Source: Andalucia godoyi
Taxonomy: Eukaryota > Discoba > Jakobea > Jakobida > Andaluciidae
Length of the DNA: 64,000 bases
Assembly (NCBI GenBank): GCA_009859145.1
Contig: VRVR01000005.1
Location: 248,001-312,000 of the forward strand
Direction: 5' to 3'
Of this stretch, positions 42,089 through 52,723 are shown piece after piece (position 1 is the first letter of the stretch; every line of letters starts with the position of its first letter). Both the position numbers and the translations under genes were made by a program. The notes beneath the pieces were generated by a model. The model had not been told where the DNA came from. It made no database searches and worked only from the letters and a program-made list of their open reading frames with translations.

Positions 42089-45000
42089 ATGAGTGTTGGA
42101 TCTAGCTTGGATGACAGGATATTCGACTTTTGCTCTAATCTCCCAGTTCCAACGAATTTCAAAGTGATCCAATCGCCGTCCAAAAGTGGGCTTGTCTATG
42201 TGCGGTATCTTGATTTAGATTCTGGTGAGATCTTGGATCGGCATCCATTGCTGGAAAGAGCGGTGGAGATTGCACTGCAGGCTTCGCTTCCTTCTGGCTG
42301 GAAGCAAGTGGTGGACAAGGAAAGTGGCTATGACTTCTTTGTTCAGTCTTCCAGCGGAATCGTATCATCGTTTCCTCCGAGCACACTTCCAATTTTACGC
42401 GAGCTGGCGTCTGCGCAGCAGCAGGACTCGTATTCAAAAAGCAATACATCTGTATTACCGAGATCGTTTGAAAAGACGAGCTCTGTGTCCGCTCTCTCTG
42501 CGCAGTCTGCGGTCCGGCCAAACGAAACGATGTATCCAAAGCTTTCGACGTATTCGCTTCGAAGCAGCCTGCGTGTTGAAGTGGAGCACAAAAGATCGCT
42601 GCGAGGCTTGACGTCTTTCTTTTCGGACAAGTTGGATGAATGGTCTTCACAGTTCATCGATGTGAACACGCAAGGTGATCATTCTTCCGCAGCGGCTGAC
42701 ACAAACATCCGGTGCCCAGAGTATTTTTCAGGCTTTTCCGTTCGCAGGCTGCGATTTGAGACGGACGAACCCACAGAAATTATAGACGTCTTGTCGAACC
42801 ACAGTTTCGTCTTGTTTGAGCCGACATCAGAGAGACAGGATTTTCACTTTGCGTTTGCTTTCCAGGAGCAGCCGAAGAATCATGCAATCGTGTGCGTGTT
42901 CTGCGTTTTGTGGAGAACAGCGGACATGTCTTCGATGGCGAAGTTCTTGTTGAGTCGATCGCAGAGGGCGTCAAATCCTCGCGTTGCAGAGATCAAGTTT
43001 GAAACATTGGAAGAAGTTGTTTGTGATGAAGTCGCTTTGCAGCGAACCGAGCAACGACTGGGGCCTGATCAAACATGGTCGCTGGTCCTGACAAGAAGTC
43101 TTCTTCAGATGATGGACAGTTCTTCCCGGATTCGCCTTCTTCCCGGGTATCGATATTCTTCTCTGGAGCATTTTCAGTTTCCTGAGATGGTCCATCCGGC
43201 TTCCGTCGTTGTTAAGGCGCTGCAATGGCCTGGGTTCTGGCTTCCTGCAGACGAGAAGCATCACGGACTGTGTTTCGCAATTGCCCTGCTGCGAGTCAGC
43301 AATGGATCTCCTCAAATGACAGACTATGAGCTCCGCGTTTGTGCTCAGTGGACCGATGACGAATCATCCCTTGGATCAAGCGGTTCTCCTCGTTCTCACT
43401 CCAACTTGCTAACCGCCGATGAATATATTCGATCGTTGTCATCTGCTATTTTGCGCACACCGCCGAAGTGGAAGTCGCCTGGACACAGAATGTACAATGA
43501 AGAGGCGATTGTACTAAAGGACCATTATTCCGCGGATGCCGATTGCAATCGCGTTGACGCCAACACCATTTCGCAGGAGGATTCCAGACAGCCAGAACCG
43601 GCAGAATCTGGAGAATACACAATTCGGTCCCCCCGTTCCACGGATGGGTTTGTCTATGTGTCGAATCCTTTGTTTCGCGAGGTGTCCACGCGCCCTCTTG
43701 TGATGCTGTCGTCTCCGAAGCAAGCAAGCGGCGACGATGCATCGCTAAAGTCCGACCTGGATTTGCTTCAGAAGAAGTTTGCCATGCTGGAGCATCGGCT
43801 ACTATCCGATTTTTCCATGCAGTTTGACCGCAGCAGTCCCATGAATCCCGCGGAACACGCTGGTAGTCCTGCTTCCACTCTGTCTCCGAAGTCCCTGCCG
43901 ATGTTGCCACCGTCCTCTGCCCGCTGGGACGCAGCCAGTATTGTCGCGCTGCAATCTCAAAACTCGTCCACAGTGGTGCAGCCGCAACAGCCGCAGTCCG
44001 ATGGCACCTTGGGGGCTCTGCAGTTGGAGCGAGAAGCTGCTGAGTCTGTTGGGAGCCCAGCTGTTGTCCAGAGTCCGTCGCACTCTTTGCTGCGAAACCA
44101 TGCACGCCTTTGTGCCCTTGTAGAGTCTATCGGACTCCAGCCATCGTCTTTTCCCAGAGTGGAGGAGCTGCAGCGCTTGAAAGATGACATCGCATCTGAA
44201 AACGTAGCCAATCACAAGTTGCTTGCAGAGACTTGCCAGATCCAGAGCCGAGTACGACGAACCTCCTTTACAGGGCTAGCGAAAAATGACAACATTTTCG
44301 TGTTATCCGAAACCTCTCTCGGGGTGATGGCAGTTCTCCTTGCAGAGTTTCGCAAGCGTCCTCGGCATCTCGTTTCCTTTCTTCCTTACGTTGAGGAGGA
44401 GGACCTGTATGTTGTCGTTTCCCTCTTGGTGCATGATGTTTTTGGCTTCTATTCCTCCGACACCACTGAGCTTGCGGAAGTCCTGCAGTACTGTATCAAC
44501 ATGTGTCGACCGTCGGAAGTGTTCGGGGTGTTCACGGAAGAGGTTTTTTCAAAGCCTCACTTTCTGGCTTGCATCACGCATTGTGCTGCTCTGAGATCCG
44601 ATGTGTTCCCTTTCTTTCGCCACATAGTAGATCCGATGATCTCCAGTCGCGAATTTGACGTCGATCTTGACGATTGCCGATCTCGTTCGGAATACGTTGA
44701 TCGTTTCAGTGCAATAGCAGACATCGCCGCTGCAGCAATTTGCAGAGACGGAATCGTCGCGGCTGTTCCTCCGATGCTTTCCACAGTGTTGTCCTCCATC
44801 TATCATTCTGTGGAGGCACTTCATTCCGGCTCTGGATTGCAGTGTGTGATGTCGGCAGTTTTTTTGATTTTCTATCCTGCTTGCATATCCGAATATCTGG
44901 GATCACGCAAGCAATGGAGGCGAGATTCAACATGTCGCAATCTTGCAATGTCTATGTTTTTGTTCCGGGGCATTGCCTTGCAGCGCATTCCGCTTTTGGG

Positions 45001-46294
45001 CGATCAGTTTCGCATTCCTGGAGTGCCGCATTTGAAAGAGAGCATATCGGATACGGACCGGTCGCATCTTGCCATCGAATTCTCTGCCGCCATGGAACTT
45101 GCAATATCCAGACACCACGATTCGCTGTCTCGCACCATCATGAATTGGCTCAGAGTTCCAAATGCCCACGGGAAGCGCGTTCTTAGGGCACCCGAGATGA
45201 CTGGACTGTGCGTGATTTCTTCTCGTGAAGTAGATTCCCTTTTGTACACCATGGTGTCGAATCCACGTGTGGTCCAGCAAGTTTTTGACAGTGCAATGGT
45301 GACATTTCTTGAGCCACTGTTCACAGCGTTCGTCAAGTCAAAGTCTTTTGCCGTGAAGGCACGTGAATCTAAAAAATCCAGCAGGGTTGGGGAAGATGTC
45401 AAAAAGCCGGAAGATCGACTGTATTTTGATGACGAGCAACAAGAGGAGTTTTACGTAGTCCCATGTTCTGAGCGTGTCGATTCTGTTCCTCCACAGTTTG
45501 ACTCGATTCATGTTCTCGAAAATCTTGCTTGGAGGACTGCGCATGTCCTGGGAGAGCTGGATGTCTTCAATTCCGACTCTTCTATGACGCCCGAGCGCAT
45601 CTCAAGGAATTTTGGCGCACATATCCAAGAAACGCTCTCCGAAGAATGCCGTGTGCTCGTGCGTGATATTCAGGCGCATCGAGATGATTTCAAAGCAGTC
45701 CTCAGTTACTACCGCACTCTTAGGCATTCGATTCGTCTTTGCAGTTCGATGCAAGAGGAGCTGAAGGAATCTCTTTCAGAACTGAAGAAACGTTCGCAAT
45801 GGGTCCTGCTAGATGTTCTCTCGTCTCGCAAGAGCGCTGCTACACTGAAACGCGCCCGTACTCTTCGCCCTTCGCAATACTTTGCCGGAAGTAGAACACG
45901 GAATGGTGGCGAGGAGGTTTATGATACTGCGGGTGGTGATATCAGCGCCAGTGAAGATGCCGACGGGAACGTAATAGAAGAAGACGACGATGACGACGAC
46001 GGCGACAAAGAAGAAGCAAGCCATACCAGCAGTCATCGTCGCGCTGGCAATGGCGCAGTAAGAGCAAAGATGGATGGATCATCATTCTCTTCTTCTTCGT
46101 CGGCTCGACGAATCTCGTTTTCGGATCTGTTTACCCGGTCTGCGGCATCTGTAATTACGTCCAGTAGCAGTTCCGACGCGGCGACGCCTCCAGGAACTCC
46201 TCTCTCTCGCAGTAGCTCCAGCTCCAACGCAAGCCGTCCTCCAAATAGTCCTTTGGCTGTCCTCTTGTCGAATAGGCAGCGCAAGTTCTTGTAA
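42089..46294 (+). CDS. WW domain and RasGAP-like protein
   Basis: 1401 residues from ATG 42089 (MSVGSSLDDRIFD); upstream frame is pyrimidine-rich leader. A WW domain sits at about residues 67-101: LPSGWKQVVDKESGYDFFVQSSSGIVSSFPP, with the second Trp replaced. Residues 200-480 are mixed beta, possibly C2-like. Residues 480-730 are Ser/Pro-rich with a coiled coil. Residues about 740-1000 resemble a RasGAP fold: LAEFRKRPRHLVSFLPYVEEEDLYVVVSLLVHDVF ends with MSAVFLIFYPACISEYLGS, matching the FLR(F/L)..PAI..P block but with Ile in place of Arg. I see no arginine-finger LFR motif. A scaffold or pseudo-GAP acting on a Ras-type GTPase, perhaps IQGAP-like, is likely. The C-terminus is acidic then Ser-rich. 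Confidence 0.65.
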   Translation: MSVGSSLDDRIFDFCSNLPVPTNFKVIQSPSKSGLVYVRYLDLDSGEILDRHPLLERAVEIALQASLPSGWKQVVDKESGYDFFVQSSSGIVSSFPPSTLPILRELASAQQQDSYSKSNTSVLPRSFEKTSSVSALSAQSAVRPNETMYPKLSTYSLRSSLRVEVEHKRSLRGLTSFFSDKLDEWSSQFIDVNTQGDHSSAAADTNIRCPEYFSGFSVRRLRFETDEPTEIIDVLSNHSFVLFEPTSERQDFHFAFAFQEQPKNHAIVCVFCVLWRTADMSSMAKFLLSRSQRASNPRVAEIKFETLEEVVCDEVALQRTEQRLGPDQTWSLVLTRSLLQMMDSSSRIRLLPGYRYSSLEHFQFPEMVHPASVVVKALQWPGFWLPADEKHHGLCFAIALLRVSNGSPQMTDYELRVCAQWTDDESSLGSSGSPRSHSNLLTADEYIRSLSSAILRTPPKWKSPGHRMYNEEAIVLKDHYSADADCNRVDANTISQEDSRQPEPAESGEYTIRSPRSTDGFVYVSNPLFREVSTRPLVMLSSPKQASGDDASLKSDLDLLQKKFAMLEHRLLSDFSMQFDRSSPMNPAEHAGSPASTLSPKSLPMLPPSSARWDAASIVALQSQNSSTVVQPQQPQSDGTLGALQLEREAAESVGSPAVVQSPSHSLLRNHARLCALVESIGLQPSSFPRVEELQRLKDDIASENVANHKLLAETCQIQSRVRRTSFTGLAKNDNIFVLSETSLGVMAVLLAEFRKRPRHLVSFLPYVEEEDLYVVVSLLVHDVFGFYSSDTTELAEVLQYCINMCRPSEVFGVFTEEVFSKPHFLACITHCAALRSDVFPFFRHIVDPMISSREFDVDLDDCRSRSEYVDRFSAIADIAAAAICRDGIVAAVPPMLSTVLSSIYHSVEALHSGSGLQCVMSAVFLIFYPACISEYLGSRKQWRRDSTCRNLAMSMFLFRGIALQRIPLLGDQFRIPGVPHLKESISDTDRSHLAIEFSAAMELAISRHHDSLSRTIMNWLRVPNAHGKRVLRAPEMTGLCVISSREVDSLLYTMVSNPRVVQQVFDSAMVTFLEPLFTAFVKSKSFAVKARESKKSSRVGEDVKKPEDRLYFDDEQQEEFYVVPCSERVDSVPPQFDSIHVLENLAWRTAHVLGELDVFNSDSSMTPERISRNFGAHIQETLSEECRVLVRDIQAHRDDFKAVLSYYRTLRHSIRLCSSMQEELKESLSELKKRSQWVLLDVLSSRKSAATLKRARTLRPSQYFAGSRTRNGGEEVYDTAGGDISASEDADGNVIEEDDDDDDGDKEEASHTSSHRRAGNGAVRAKMDGSSFSSSSSARRISFSDLFTRSAASVITSSSSSDAATPPGTPLSRSSSSSNASRPPNSPLAVLLSNRQRKFL

Positions 46295-46610
46295 GTGGTA
46301 GCACCCACGCTTCGTTTCCCCCCCCTGCTTTCCATTACGAGTCGGATGACCAATCTGTAGATAATTTCCCTTCCATTGAATACAACCCTCGAACCCAAAC
46401 CTTGTCAGACTTTTGTCACTTTCCCCATCTTCTCTCGTTTTCGCTCCGTCGTTCGTACAGACGTGTGGAGGTCGACTTCGAGTACGCTTTTGCACCTTTT
46501 GCACTTTTTTGCGACTTTCATCATCATCACCATCATTATCATCTTATTATATTCCCCCCCGTCCTTTATTTTAATTCTTTCATTAGAGAAGAAAGTTAAA
46601 GTGCGGGGCG
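46295..46610. other. Short gap upstream of ODR4
   Basis: 316 bp between tandem plus-strand genes. A CATCATCACCATCATTATCATC tract lies at about 46520-46541, and C/T homopolymers occur (CCCCCCC near 46320 and 46553). No coding frame is supported; this is the 3' flank of the GAP-like gene and the ODR4 promoter. Confidence 0.6.
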
Positions 46611-48571
46611 ATGACGGTGCATACGATTAACATTGATAGCGATTCACTGAATGTTGCAAAGGATAAATGGTCAGCACAAGAAACGCCCAACCAAGTTGGA
46701 TTGCTAGTTGGACAGGTTTGTTTTTAAAGAGTCAAAAAAACGATAACGACGACGACGACGAAGAAGAAGAAGAAGAAACAATGCTCATTTTCTTTCATAC
46801 CATTGTGCTTGCTTATTTGTGCTCTGTTTTGTTCTGTTTGTGTGTCTGACGGATTGTTCTAATGTTTTGGTGCTTCTTGCTGTTGAACCTGCTGGATTTT
46901 GCATTTCTCTGATTGTAGAATCTCGCTGGGAAAACTCACGTTCTTCTTCTAGTGCATACTCCTCGAAGATATGACAGCCCGTCTTCAGCTTTGGATGCTG
47001 AAGATGATGATAATCCGCAGCTAAAGTGTCCTCCGAAGGATGTATTGGACAGATCTTACTTGGATATCGATTGGATTGCAATGCATGCACGTCAGTGTGC
47101 ACGAGGAATACCCGGTGGACTTGATATCCTCGGAATGTACGTCTTGTCGGACTCCCAGTCTCTTAAGAATGCAAATGTCCAAATTGACCATTGCGCTGCA
47201 AAGGTCGCAGGTTCTTTGCAGCGAGAAGACAAGGATGATGGCATCAAGGCCGCCGCTGGTTTCTTAGCGCAGTACACAAACATATCGTCATCAGGCGCGG
47301 GTGAATCGACTGGCAGTCATCGCATGTTCGCGGTAGTGAGAATTGATCGAAGTCAGGAGTTCAGACCAACGTGCACTCTTGTTTCGAGTGCAGGTCTTGG
47401 CTCGCCGATCGTCACTCCAGCACAGCTGAAACTGTCTTCGTTGGCAAAGTCTTTTGCTTCCTTTGTTACGTCTGTTCCTGTTCAAATCTCCATCCCAGTT
47501 CTTGCGATGAACCGCGCAGAGCTGAATGACGTTGTTCTCAGTGCCGTGAACCAGCATGTCGATGCAGTAATCTCGGGGGGCATTCTGATGCTGCTCTCTG
47601 GACAAGAGCAAACGATTGTGACCGCTGGTGAAAACCGCGAGGTATTTGAACTTGTTCGCGCTACTGCAGAGGGAGGAGCTGCCATTGGTACCGTCGATGG
47701 CGACGCCTCGATCGGAACTTCGAACGTAAGCAAAACCAGTGCAAAGGGAAAGGCCCCCAAAGCAGCGTCGGCCAGCGTGATTCACGGCGTTCGGTTGTTA
47801 GTGGCTGCCAATGCGGTTACCAAACATCCCGTCTCCCTGTTTCCTTCGCCATCTGCGTCGGAGCCTCTGAGAGTCAGTGGCCACGTGTTTCTGTCAGGCC
47901 GAATCCAACTGGTTGCGCAGATCCATGCTCGTCACTCTGCAAACTGCATCGTTGCTTGCCTAGCACACGATTTGCACCGATCGCTGACGTCCAGAATGGC
48001 GATGATCTTGGATGAACTTGATCATCAGTTTGAATTGCATCATTTCCCGAATGCGTTGCGCGAGAATCATGTTCCTCGTTCATTTCGATACTCGCTTCCG
48101 AGACGAGTGCATCTCCAAGCTTGCGATACACATGCGCATTTGGCGGATTTGTTGATATCAGAGCTGGGATTTCTGTTCAATTCAGATCGGGATTGCACGT
48201 TGCAGATGAGCGACACGCTCTCAATCCCATTTTCATTGCGTTCGGACGACCGACTCCGGGAACATTCGCCGTTTGTAAAGGTGAATCTGGACGAATTCCC
48301 AGACGTTTCGCTGGACGCACTGGATAATTCCATGGTCGATCGGCTGAAGCGATTCTTGTTTGGAGCAAACGAACGCGCCATGTCGAAAGACCAGCTCAAG
48401 GACGCCAAGTTGGTCGAGGATAACTTTGAAGGGACCACTGCCGGAAGAGCCAAAGTCGTTGTCATCTGGTCTATTGCAGTCCTTATCTTCTTCCTGACCT
48501 TGTACGTCGTTCTCAGTGGCCAACGGTTGGACAACCCCGTTTTCAATCTTGCCCGCAAGTCTCCACCGTAG
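46611..48571 (+). CDS. ODR4: ODR4-like ER membrane protein, two exons
   Basis: Exon 1 is 46611-46715, the intron 46716-46918 (gtttgt...ttgtag, phase 0) and exon 2 46919-48571, giving 585 residues. The junction yields NQVGLLVGQ|NLAGKTHVLLLVHTP, the ODR4 N-terminal signature (GLLiGQ....dfvv.la.TP). Further family blocks are DIDWIAMHARQCARGIPGGLDILGMYVLS and HVFLSGRIQLVAQIHARHSANCIVACLAHDLHRSL. A single transmembrane helix (VVVIWSIAVLIFFLTLYVVLSG, about 548-569) sits at the C-terminus, making a tail-anchored ER protein. ODR4 works with UFSP2 in UFMylation and receptor trafficking in animals. The intron has a (GAC)(GAA) repeat. The stop is followed at once by repeat copy E. Confidence 0.85.
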
Positions 48572-48724
48572 ACGAACTGTTTCTTATCGTGTTTTATTTT
48601 CGTTTTTCACCATCCACGTCCTGAATGATAAAAACGGAATCTCCCTCTCTTCCACGATTTCGCGTTTTGCTTGTCCTAGAAATTTTTCGTTTTGATTTGG
48701 TTATCGTCGCTGTTCACAATTCGG
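48572..48724 (+). mobile_element. Repeat copy E, forming the ODR4 3' flank
   Basis: Beginning at GAACTG at 48574, just after the ODR4 stop, the sequence repeats copy A almost exactly: GAACTGTT-CTTATCG then TGTTTTATTT-CGTTTTT, with two single-T insertions. It then continues with CATCCACGTCC and ATAAAAACGGAATCTCCCTC, in the same order and near-same spacing. Farther right, 48681-48700 matches copy B (AATTTTTCGTTTTGATTTGG, one indel) and then TCGTCG...CACAATT. Copy E lacks the zinc-ribbon codons. Three-way homology in three unrelated gaps shows a dispersed element; it may supply this gene's polyadenylation region. Confidence 0.65.
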
Positions 48725-49103
48725 ATTTGTTTGAGAAGTCGGTCACTCTCGGGGGGCCCCCTTTGGCGACTTGATGTTTCGTAGGATCGATTGTCATGCA
48801 ACGCAATAGTACCAATTAGAACCAATTTGTATTGATGCAATGTGTCGCAGGCAATACGTAGTCCCTATTCTCTCCTTGATGTTCGACCATCGCAACATGT
48901 CAACTTGACATACCGCCGCCTTTCAAGCAGAATCGTCCAAGTTTTCCAGCTTTGAAATTTTTTCCTGAAATGTGTGTCGTTTTGTTTTCGTTATTATTTA
49001 TTATTTTTATTTTTTGGTTTTCACTTCACCAGTCTGTTTGCTGTTGCTTTTCATGTTTTATGTGCGTAGAATTCTCGATAAAAGTAGTTCATTGGTTCGA
49101 AAC
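48725..49103. other. Intergenic gap upstream of SPATA20-like gene
   Basis: The left part is a continuation of the copy-E region and contains the palindrome GGGGGGCCCCC (48751-48761). Farther right, TTTTATTATTTATT-type sequence forms the likely leader of the SPATA20-like gene. No RNA gene or coding frame. Confidence 0.5.
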
Positions 49104-51437
49104 ATGTCTTCAGCGTCCCGTGCAGCCAACCGTCTTTTGCACGAGCGGTCACCGTACCTTCAACAGCATGCTCACGATGCGGTGAACTGGTATCCGTGGT
49201 CCGAAGAAGCGTTTTCCGTTGCGAAAAAGCAAGACAAACTTATTTTTCTCTCTGTGGGCTATGCAACATGTCATTGGTGCCATGTAATGCAGCATGAAAG
49301 CTTCCAAAGCGATTCGACTGGCTCTCTGATGAATGAATTGTTTGTCAACATCAAGGTCGATCGAGAAGAAAGACCAGACGTCGATCGGATTTATATGGCC
49401 TTCGTGCAGGCGTCCACAGGATCTGGTGGCTGGCCAATGTCTGTTTTTCTCACGCCCGAACTCACGCCAATTGTGGGCGGGACTTATTTTCCGCCCGTGG
49501 ATATGCCATATCGACCGTCGTTTATAAAGGTGTGCACGCGGGTGGCGGCGCTGTGGAAGGAATCGAGGAGCGATCTTTTGGAGCAGTCGTCGTCCATCAT
49601 TTCGCAAATGAGGGACGCAACGACAAAAGGAAGCAAGAGCGAAGCTGGACCGTCCATGGAATCCGAGGTGGAAAAGATTGTTGTGAAGACGGTCAATGGA
49701 TTTGGATCGCAGTTTGATGTTGATTTGGGCGGGTTTGGCGGGGCTCCAAAGTTTCCTCGGCCTGTAATCTTGAACTTCCTGCTGCGGGCATTCCAGGACT
49801 TGAAGCATGTAGCACCTGCAAAGGGAGATGCGGATGGTACGGATTCCCAGCAATCCTTGAAGATGGCAACGGAGACTCTGCGACGAATGGCGAAGGGGGG
49901 AATGCATGATCACATTGGCGGTGGATTCCATAGATACAGCGTCGACGAGCACTGGCATGTTCCGCATTTTGAAAAGATGTTGTATGATCAATCGCAGCTT
50001 GCATATTCGTACCTCGAAGCGTTTCAAATTACCGGTGAAACTGTGTATGCAGATGTCGCGAGAGATGTACTCGACTATGTGGCCCGTGACCTTAGAGGCG
50101 CAGATGGTGGCTTCTATTCCGCAGAAGACGCGGACTCCCTTCCGTCGGACACCGTGTCAGATGCTGCATCCAGGTTCGAGGATGCGGAGCATCACCACGG
50201 CGAAAAGAAGGAGGGTGCGTTTTATGTGTGGACCCAGAAGGAAATTAAGTCTATTTTGACAGATGCTCGAGAGTACGAGGTGTTTTGTGCAATGTTTGAT
50301 GTTCGTGAGAACGGAAACGTTCGCCGTGGGTCGGATCCACAAGGGGAATTTCGAGGGCTGAATGTGCTTATGAAGGCGAAGTCTGTGCAGCAGATTGCTC
50401 AGAAATTCGCCATCTCTGTAGAAGAAACGCATGCATCCTTGGTCGCATCATGCAAAAGGCTGTTTGAAGTGCGGAACACGCGCCCTCGTCCATTTCTTGA
50501 TGACAAGATTGTTACTGGTTGGAATGGCCTCATGATTGGAGCATTTGCGAAAGCATCCATCGTGCTCAACGAGTCAAAATACCTGGAGATTGCGCATCAA
50601 GCAGCTCGTTTCATTCGAAAGAATTTATTTGCTGTTGTTGGGTGCGGCGAAGGAGAAGGAGGAGGAAAAGAAGATGTGATGCTGAAGGAAGGCGCAAAAG
50701 ATCGTCGTCCCGATCTTGTCAAGTTCCCGCATTGCAAGCTCTTGCGCAATTTCCGAAACACACCTTCTAACATTGACGGCTTTCTGTCGGACTATGCGTA
50801 CTTGATCCATGGTCTCTTGGATCTGTACCAGTGCGACGGCAATGCCGAGTGGCTCCAATGGGCGCTTGAATTGCAGTCGACTCAGGATCTGCTGTTCTGG
50901 GATCCGGGCGCTGGCAACTATTTCGATACCGACGGTCTGGACCCAACCATCCTGATTCGCATGAAGGAAGACTATGATGGTGCTGAGCCTGCAGGAAATT
51001 CCATTTCTGTTTCAAATTTGCAGCGCCTGGGAGCCATTTTGAACAAACCAGATTTTCTGGAGCGTTCAGAAGCAGTTGTCAAGAGCTTTTCAACACAGTT
51101 GCGTCGATTGTCAATTGGTGTTCCGCAAATGATGGTCGGTCTAATGGGGCAGTACCGGCCCAAAAGCCAGCTGGTGCTCTCATGTCGTCCTGACCAGTCT
51201 GATGCGGCGCGGTCGATGCTGCATGAAGCCCAAAGACGGTTTCTGCCATTTTCAACGATTGTATTTCTCGACAATGATCGCAGCTCTGCATTCTTATCGG
51301 AGCACAATTCGTTTTTGGAATCGATTCCATTCAACGCGACTAATCCAGTTGCGTACTTTTGCGAGAATTATGCTTGCCAGGCTCCCTGCAAGTCACCGTT
51401 GGAGCTTGGCACTCTTCTTGACTCTCGACTCGCCTAA
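49104..51437 (+). CDS. SPATA20: SPATA20/YyaL-family thioredoxin-like protein
   Basis: 777 residues from ATG 49104 (good context AACATGT). An in-frame ATG at 49053 would add [17 protein letters not shown], a basic Ser-rich leader that might be a mitochondrial signal. The N-terminus [28 protein letters not shown] is the DUF255 signature. [20 protein letters not shown] holds the CxxC thioredoxin motif, and [18 protein letters not shown] and [24 protein letters not shown] follow. The rest is an (alpha/alpha) glycosidase-like barrel: [35 protein letters not shown] and [13 protein letters not shown]. The family is near-universal with unclear chemistry, probably redox-linked. Length matches human SPATA20 (about 790). 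No intron. Confidence 0.92.
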   Translation: MSSASRAANRLLHERSPYLQQHAHDAVNWYPWSEEAFSVAKKQDKLIFLSVGYATCHWCHVMQHESFQSDSTGSLMNELFVNIKVDREERPDVDRIYMAFVQASTGSGGWPMSVFLTPELTPIVGGTYFPPVDMPYRPSFIKVCTRVAALWKESRSDLLEQSSSIISQMRDATTKGSKSEAGPSMESEVEKIVVKTVNGFGSQFDVDLGGFGGAPKFPRPVILNFLLRAFQDLKHVAPAKGDADGTDSQQSLKMATETLRRMAKGGMHDHIGGGFHRYSVDEHWHVPHFEKMLYDQSQLAYSYLEAFQITGETVYADVARDVLDYVARDLRGADGGFYSAEDADSLPSDTVSDAASRFEDAEHHHGEKKEGAFYVWTQKEIKSILTDAREYEVFCAMFDVRENGNVRRGSDPQGEFRGLNVLMKAKSVQQIAQKFAISVEETHASLVASCKRLFEVRNTRPRPFLDDKIVTGWNGLMIGAFAKASIVLNESKYLEIAHQAARFIRKNLFAVVGCGEGEGGGKEDVMLKEGAKDRRPDLVKFPHCKLLRNFRNTPSNIDGFLSDYAYLIHGLLDLYQCDGNAEWLQWALELQSTQDLLFWDPGAGNYFDTDGLDPTILIRMKEDYDGAEPAGNSISVSNLQRLGAILNKPDFLERSEAVVKSFSTQLRRLSIGVPQMMVGLMGQYRPKSQLVLSCRPDQSDAARSMLHEAQRRFLPFSTIVFLDNDRSSAFLSEHNSFLESIPFNATNPVAYFCENYACQAPCKSPLELGTLLDSRLA

Positions 51438-52723
51438 ATCCAACGTCATGCAATCCTGCCAAAGAAGTAAACCTACCCTTGTTTATCGTCGTCCCCCAGA
51501 CAGCCTCCTCCTCGCGTCTCTCATGTATGACGCACTCACTGTGTCTTTTTGTCGATTCAGAAAACTGAGCCTACAAAGAAAAAGACGCGTGAAGCACAGG
51601 ACGCCTTTAGTTCAACATTTCCACCGACTGTTCTTGCTGTTTCGTGCCCACAGCCACACGACATCCTTGACACGCTTTCCTCCTCCGCCTTGGCATTTCT
51701 CAGAACTTCAGATGCCGTTGCCAGAAAGACAGGGCTGGGATCAAGACCAATCATTCGCGCAGTGGCGAGCAAGACCTACTCTCCTGACGTCTCACTCATC
51801 TGCGTCTGTCGCAATTCCCATTTCTTGACAACAAAGGGCTAGGAGTATACTGGTGAAAACACACCGCGACGCCTCATCGCTATTGGAGCATCAATCACGG
51901 ATTGTTTGCATGTCAACAATCCTGGCTGCGTCATCAACGAATGGAGAACCCGTTGGTGTCAACACGAAGTTCGGGGATCCTTCGTTGACGAAGAGGAACC
52001 GTTCATGCCTTCAAAAAGATATGCAGAGTCAGAGAACGAAGTGTTGGGTGAAATACGAAAAAGGAAGATTCCGACGCCAGCCTCGACAAGAGGTTTTCGT
52101 TTTCGGCGTGTCGCGATCCTCAATGCCTGACAGTAAAGAAGGAAAGAAACCAAAAAGAAAGAAAGAGAAAGAAAATTCGCGGGAGCTGTTTCCGTGGGTG
52201 AGCGAGGCGGGGAAACTTTTTCTGCAAGACATCGAGAGAGAGAGAGAGAGAGAGAGAGCAAGTAGGTAAAAAATGCGGAATGGCAATAAGTGAAACGCGT
52301 TGAGAGTCTCTAGCTTTTTCCTGGTTCCCAAGTCCAAACGGTTTCCAACGAGTGCACTGATGGATCAGTTCGAGAGCTCTGAACGAAAACATAGAGTATT
52401 TTTGTTTTGGGGTGCGCAGACCCACGGGTGTCCCACTCAAAAGGCTGATGCGGATAAATCTGTCTGAGGCACAGCATGCAAGACAAACGTTTGGAGAGGC
52501 TTTGGGTTGGAGAGGGTAAACACTGTACTTTCATAAAATTCAATTCAGAAATTCCAGCAATTCCTCAGGCCGTTCTTCGTTTTCCCCTTTCCGTTTCTCT
52601 CGTTGCACCTTGGACTTCAGAAAGAATGCTTGATGCTGACTGTCCGAGAATACATTCAAACTCAAAGAAACTGACGCCTTCAATATACACTGAACTAGCA
52701 TATCCACGAATAGACATGCATAC
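51438..52723. other. Gene-poor stretch with one open terminal-exon-like frame
   Basis: A plus-strand frame at 51561-51842 (lacking any ATG, preceded by an acceptor-like TGTCGATTCAG) encodes about 93 residues of protein-like composition, ending PIIRAVASKTYSPDVSLICVC then a short tail. It could be the last exon of an unknown gene, but I found no upstream exon in phase. Farther right are short frames without ATG, a (GA)n microsatellite at about 52233-52258, and unassigned sequence. No tRNA or rRNA seen. Confidence 0.4.

Noticed and set aside
51853-52261. 138-codon frame possibly belonging to a Fanzor core
   Set aside because: It has no ATG near its start and no RuvC motif that I can find; the end is a (GA)n repeat coding Glu-Arg.
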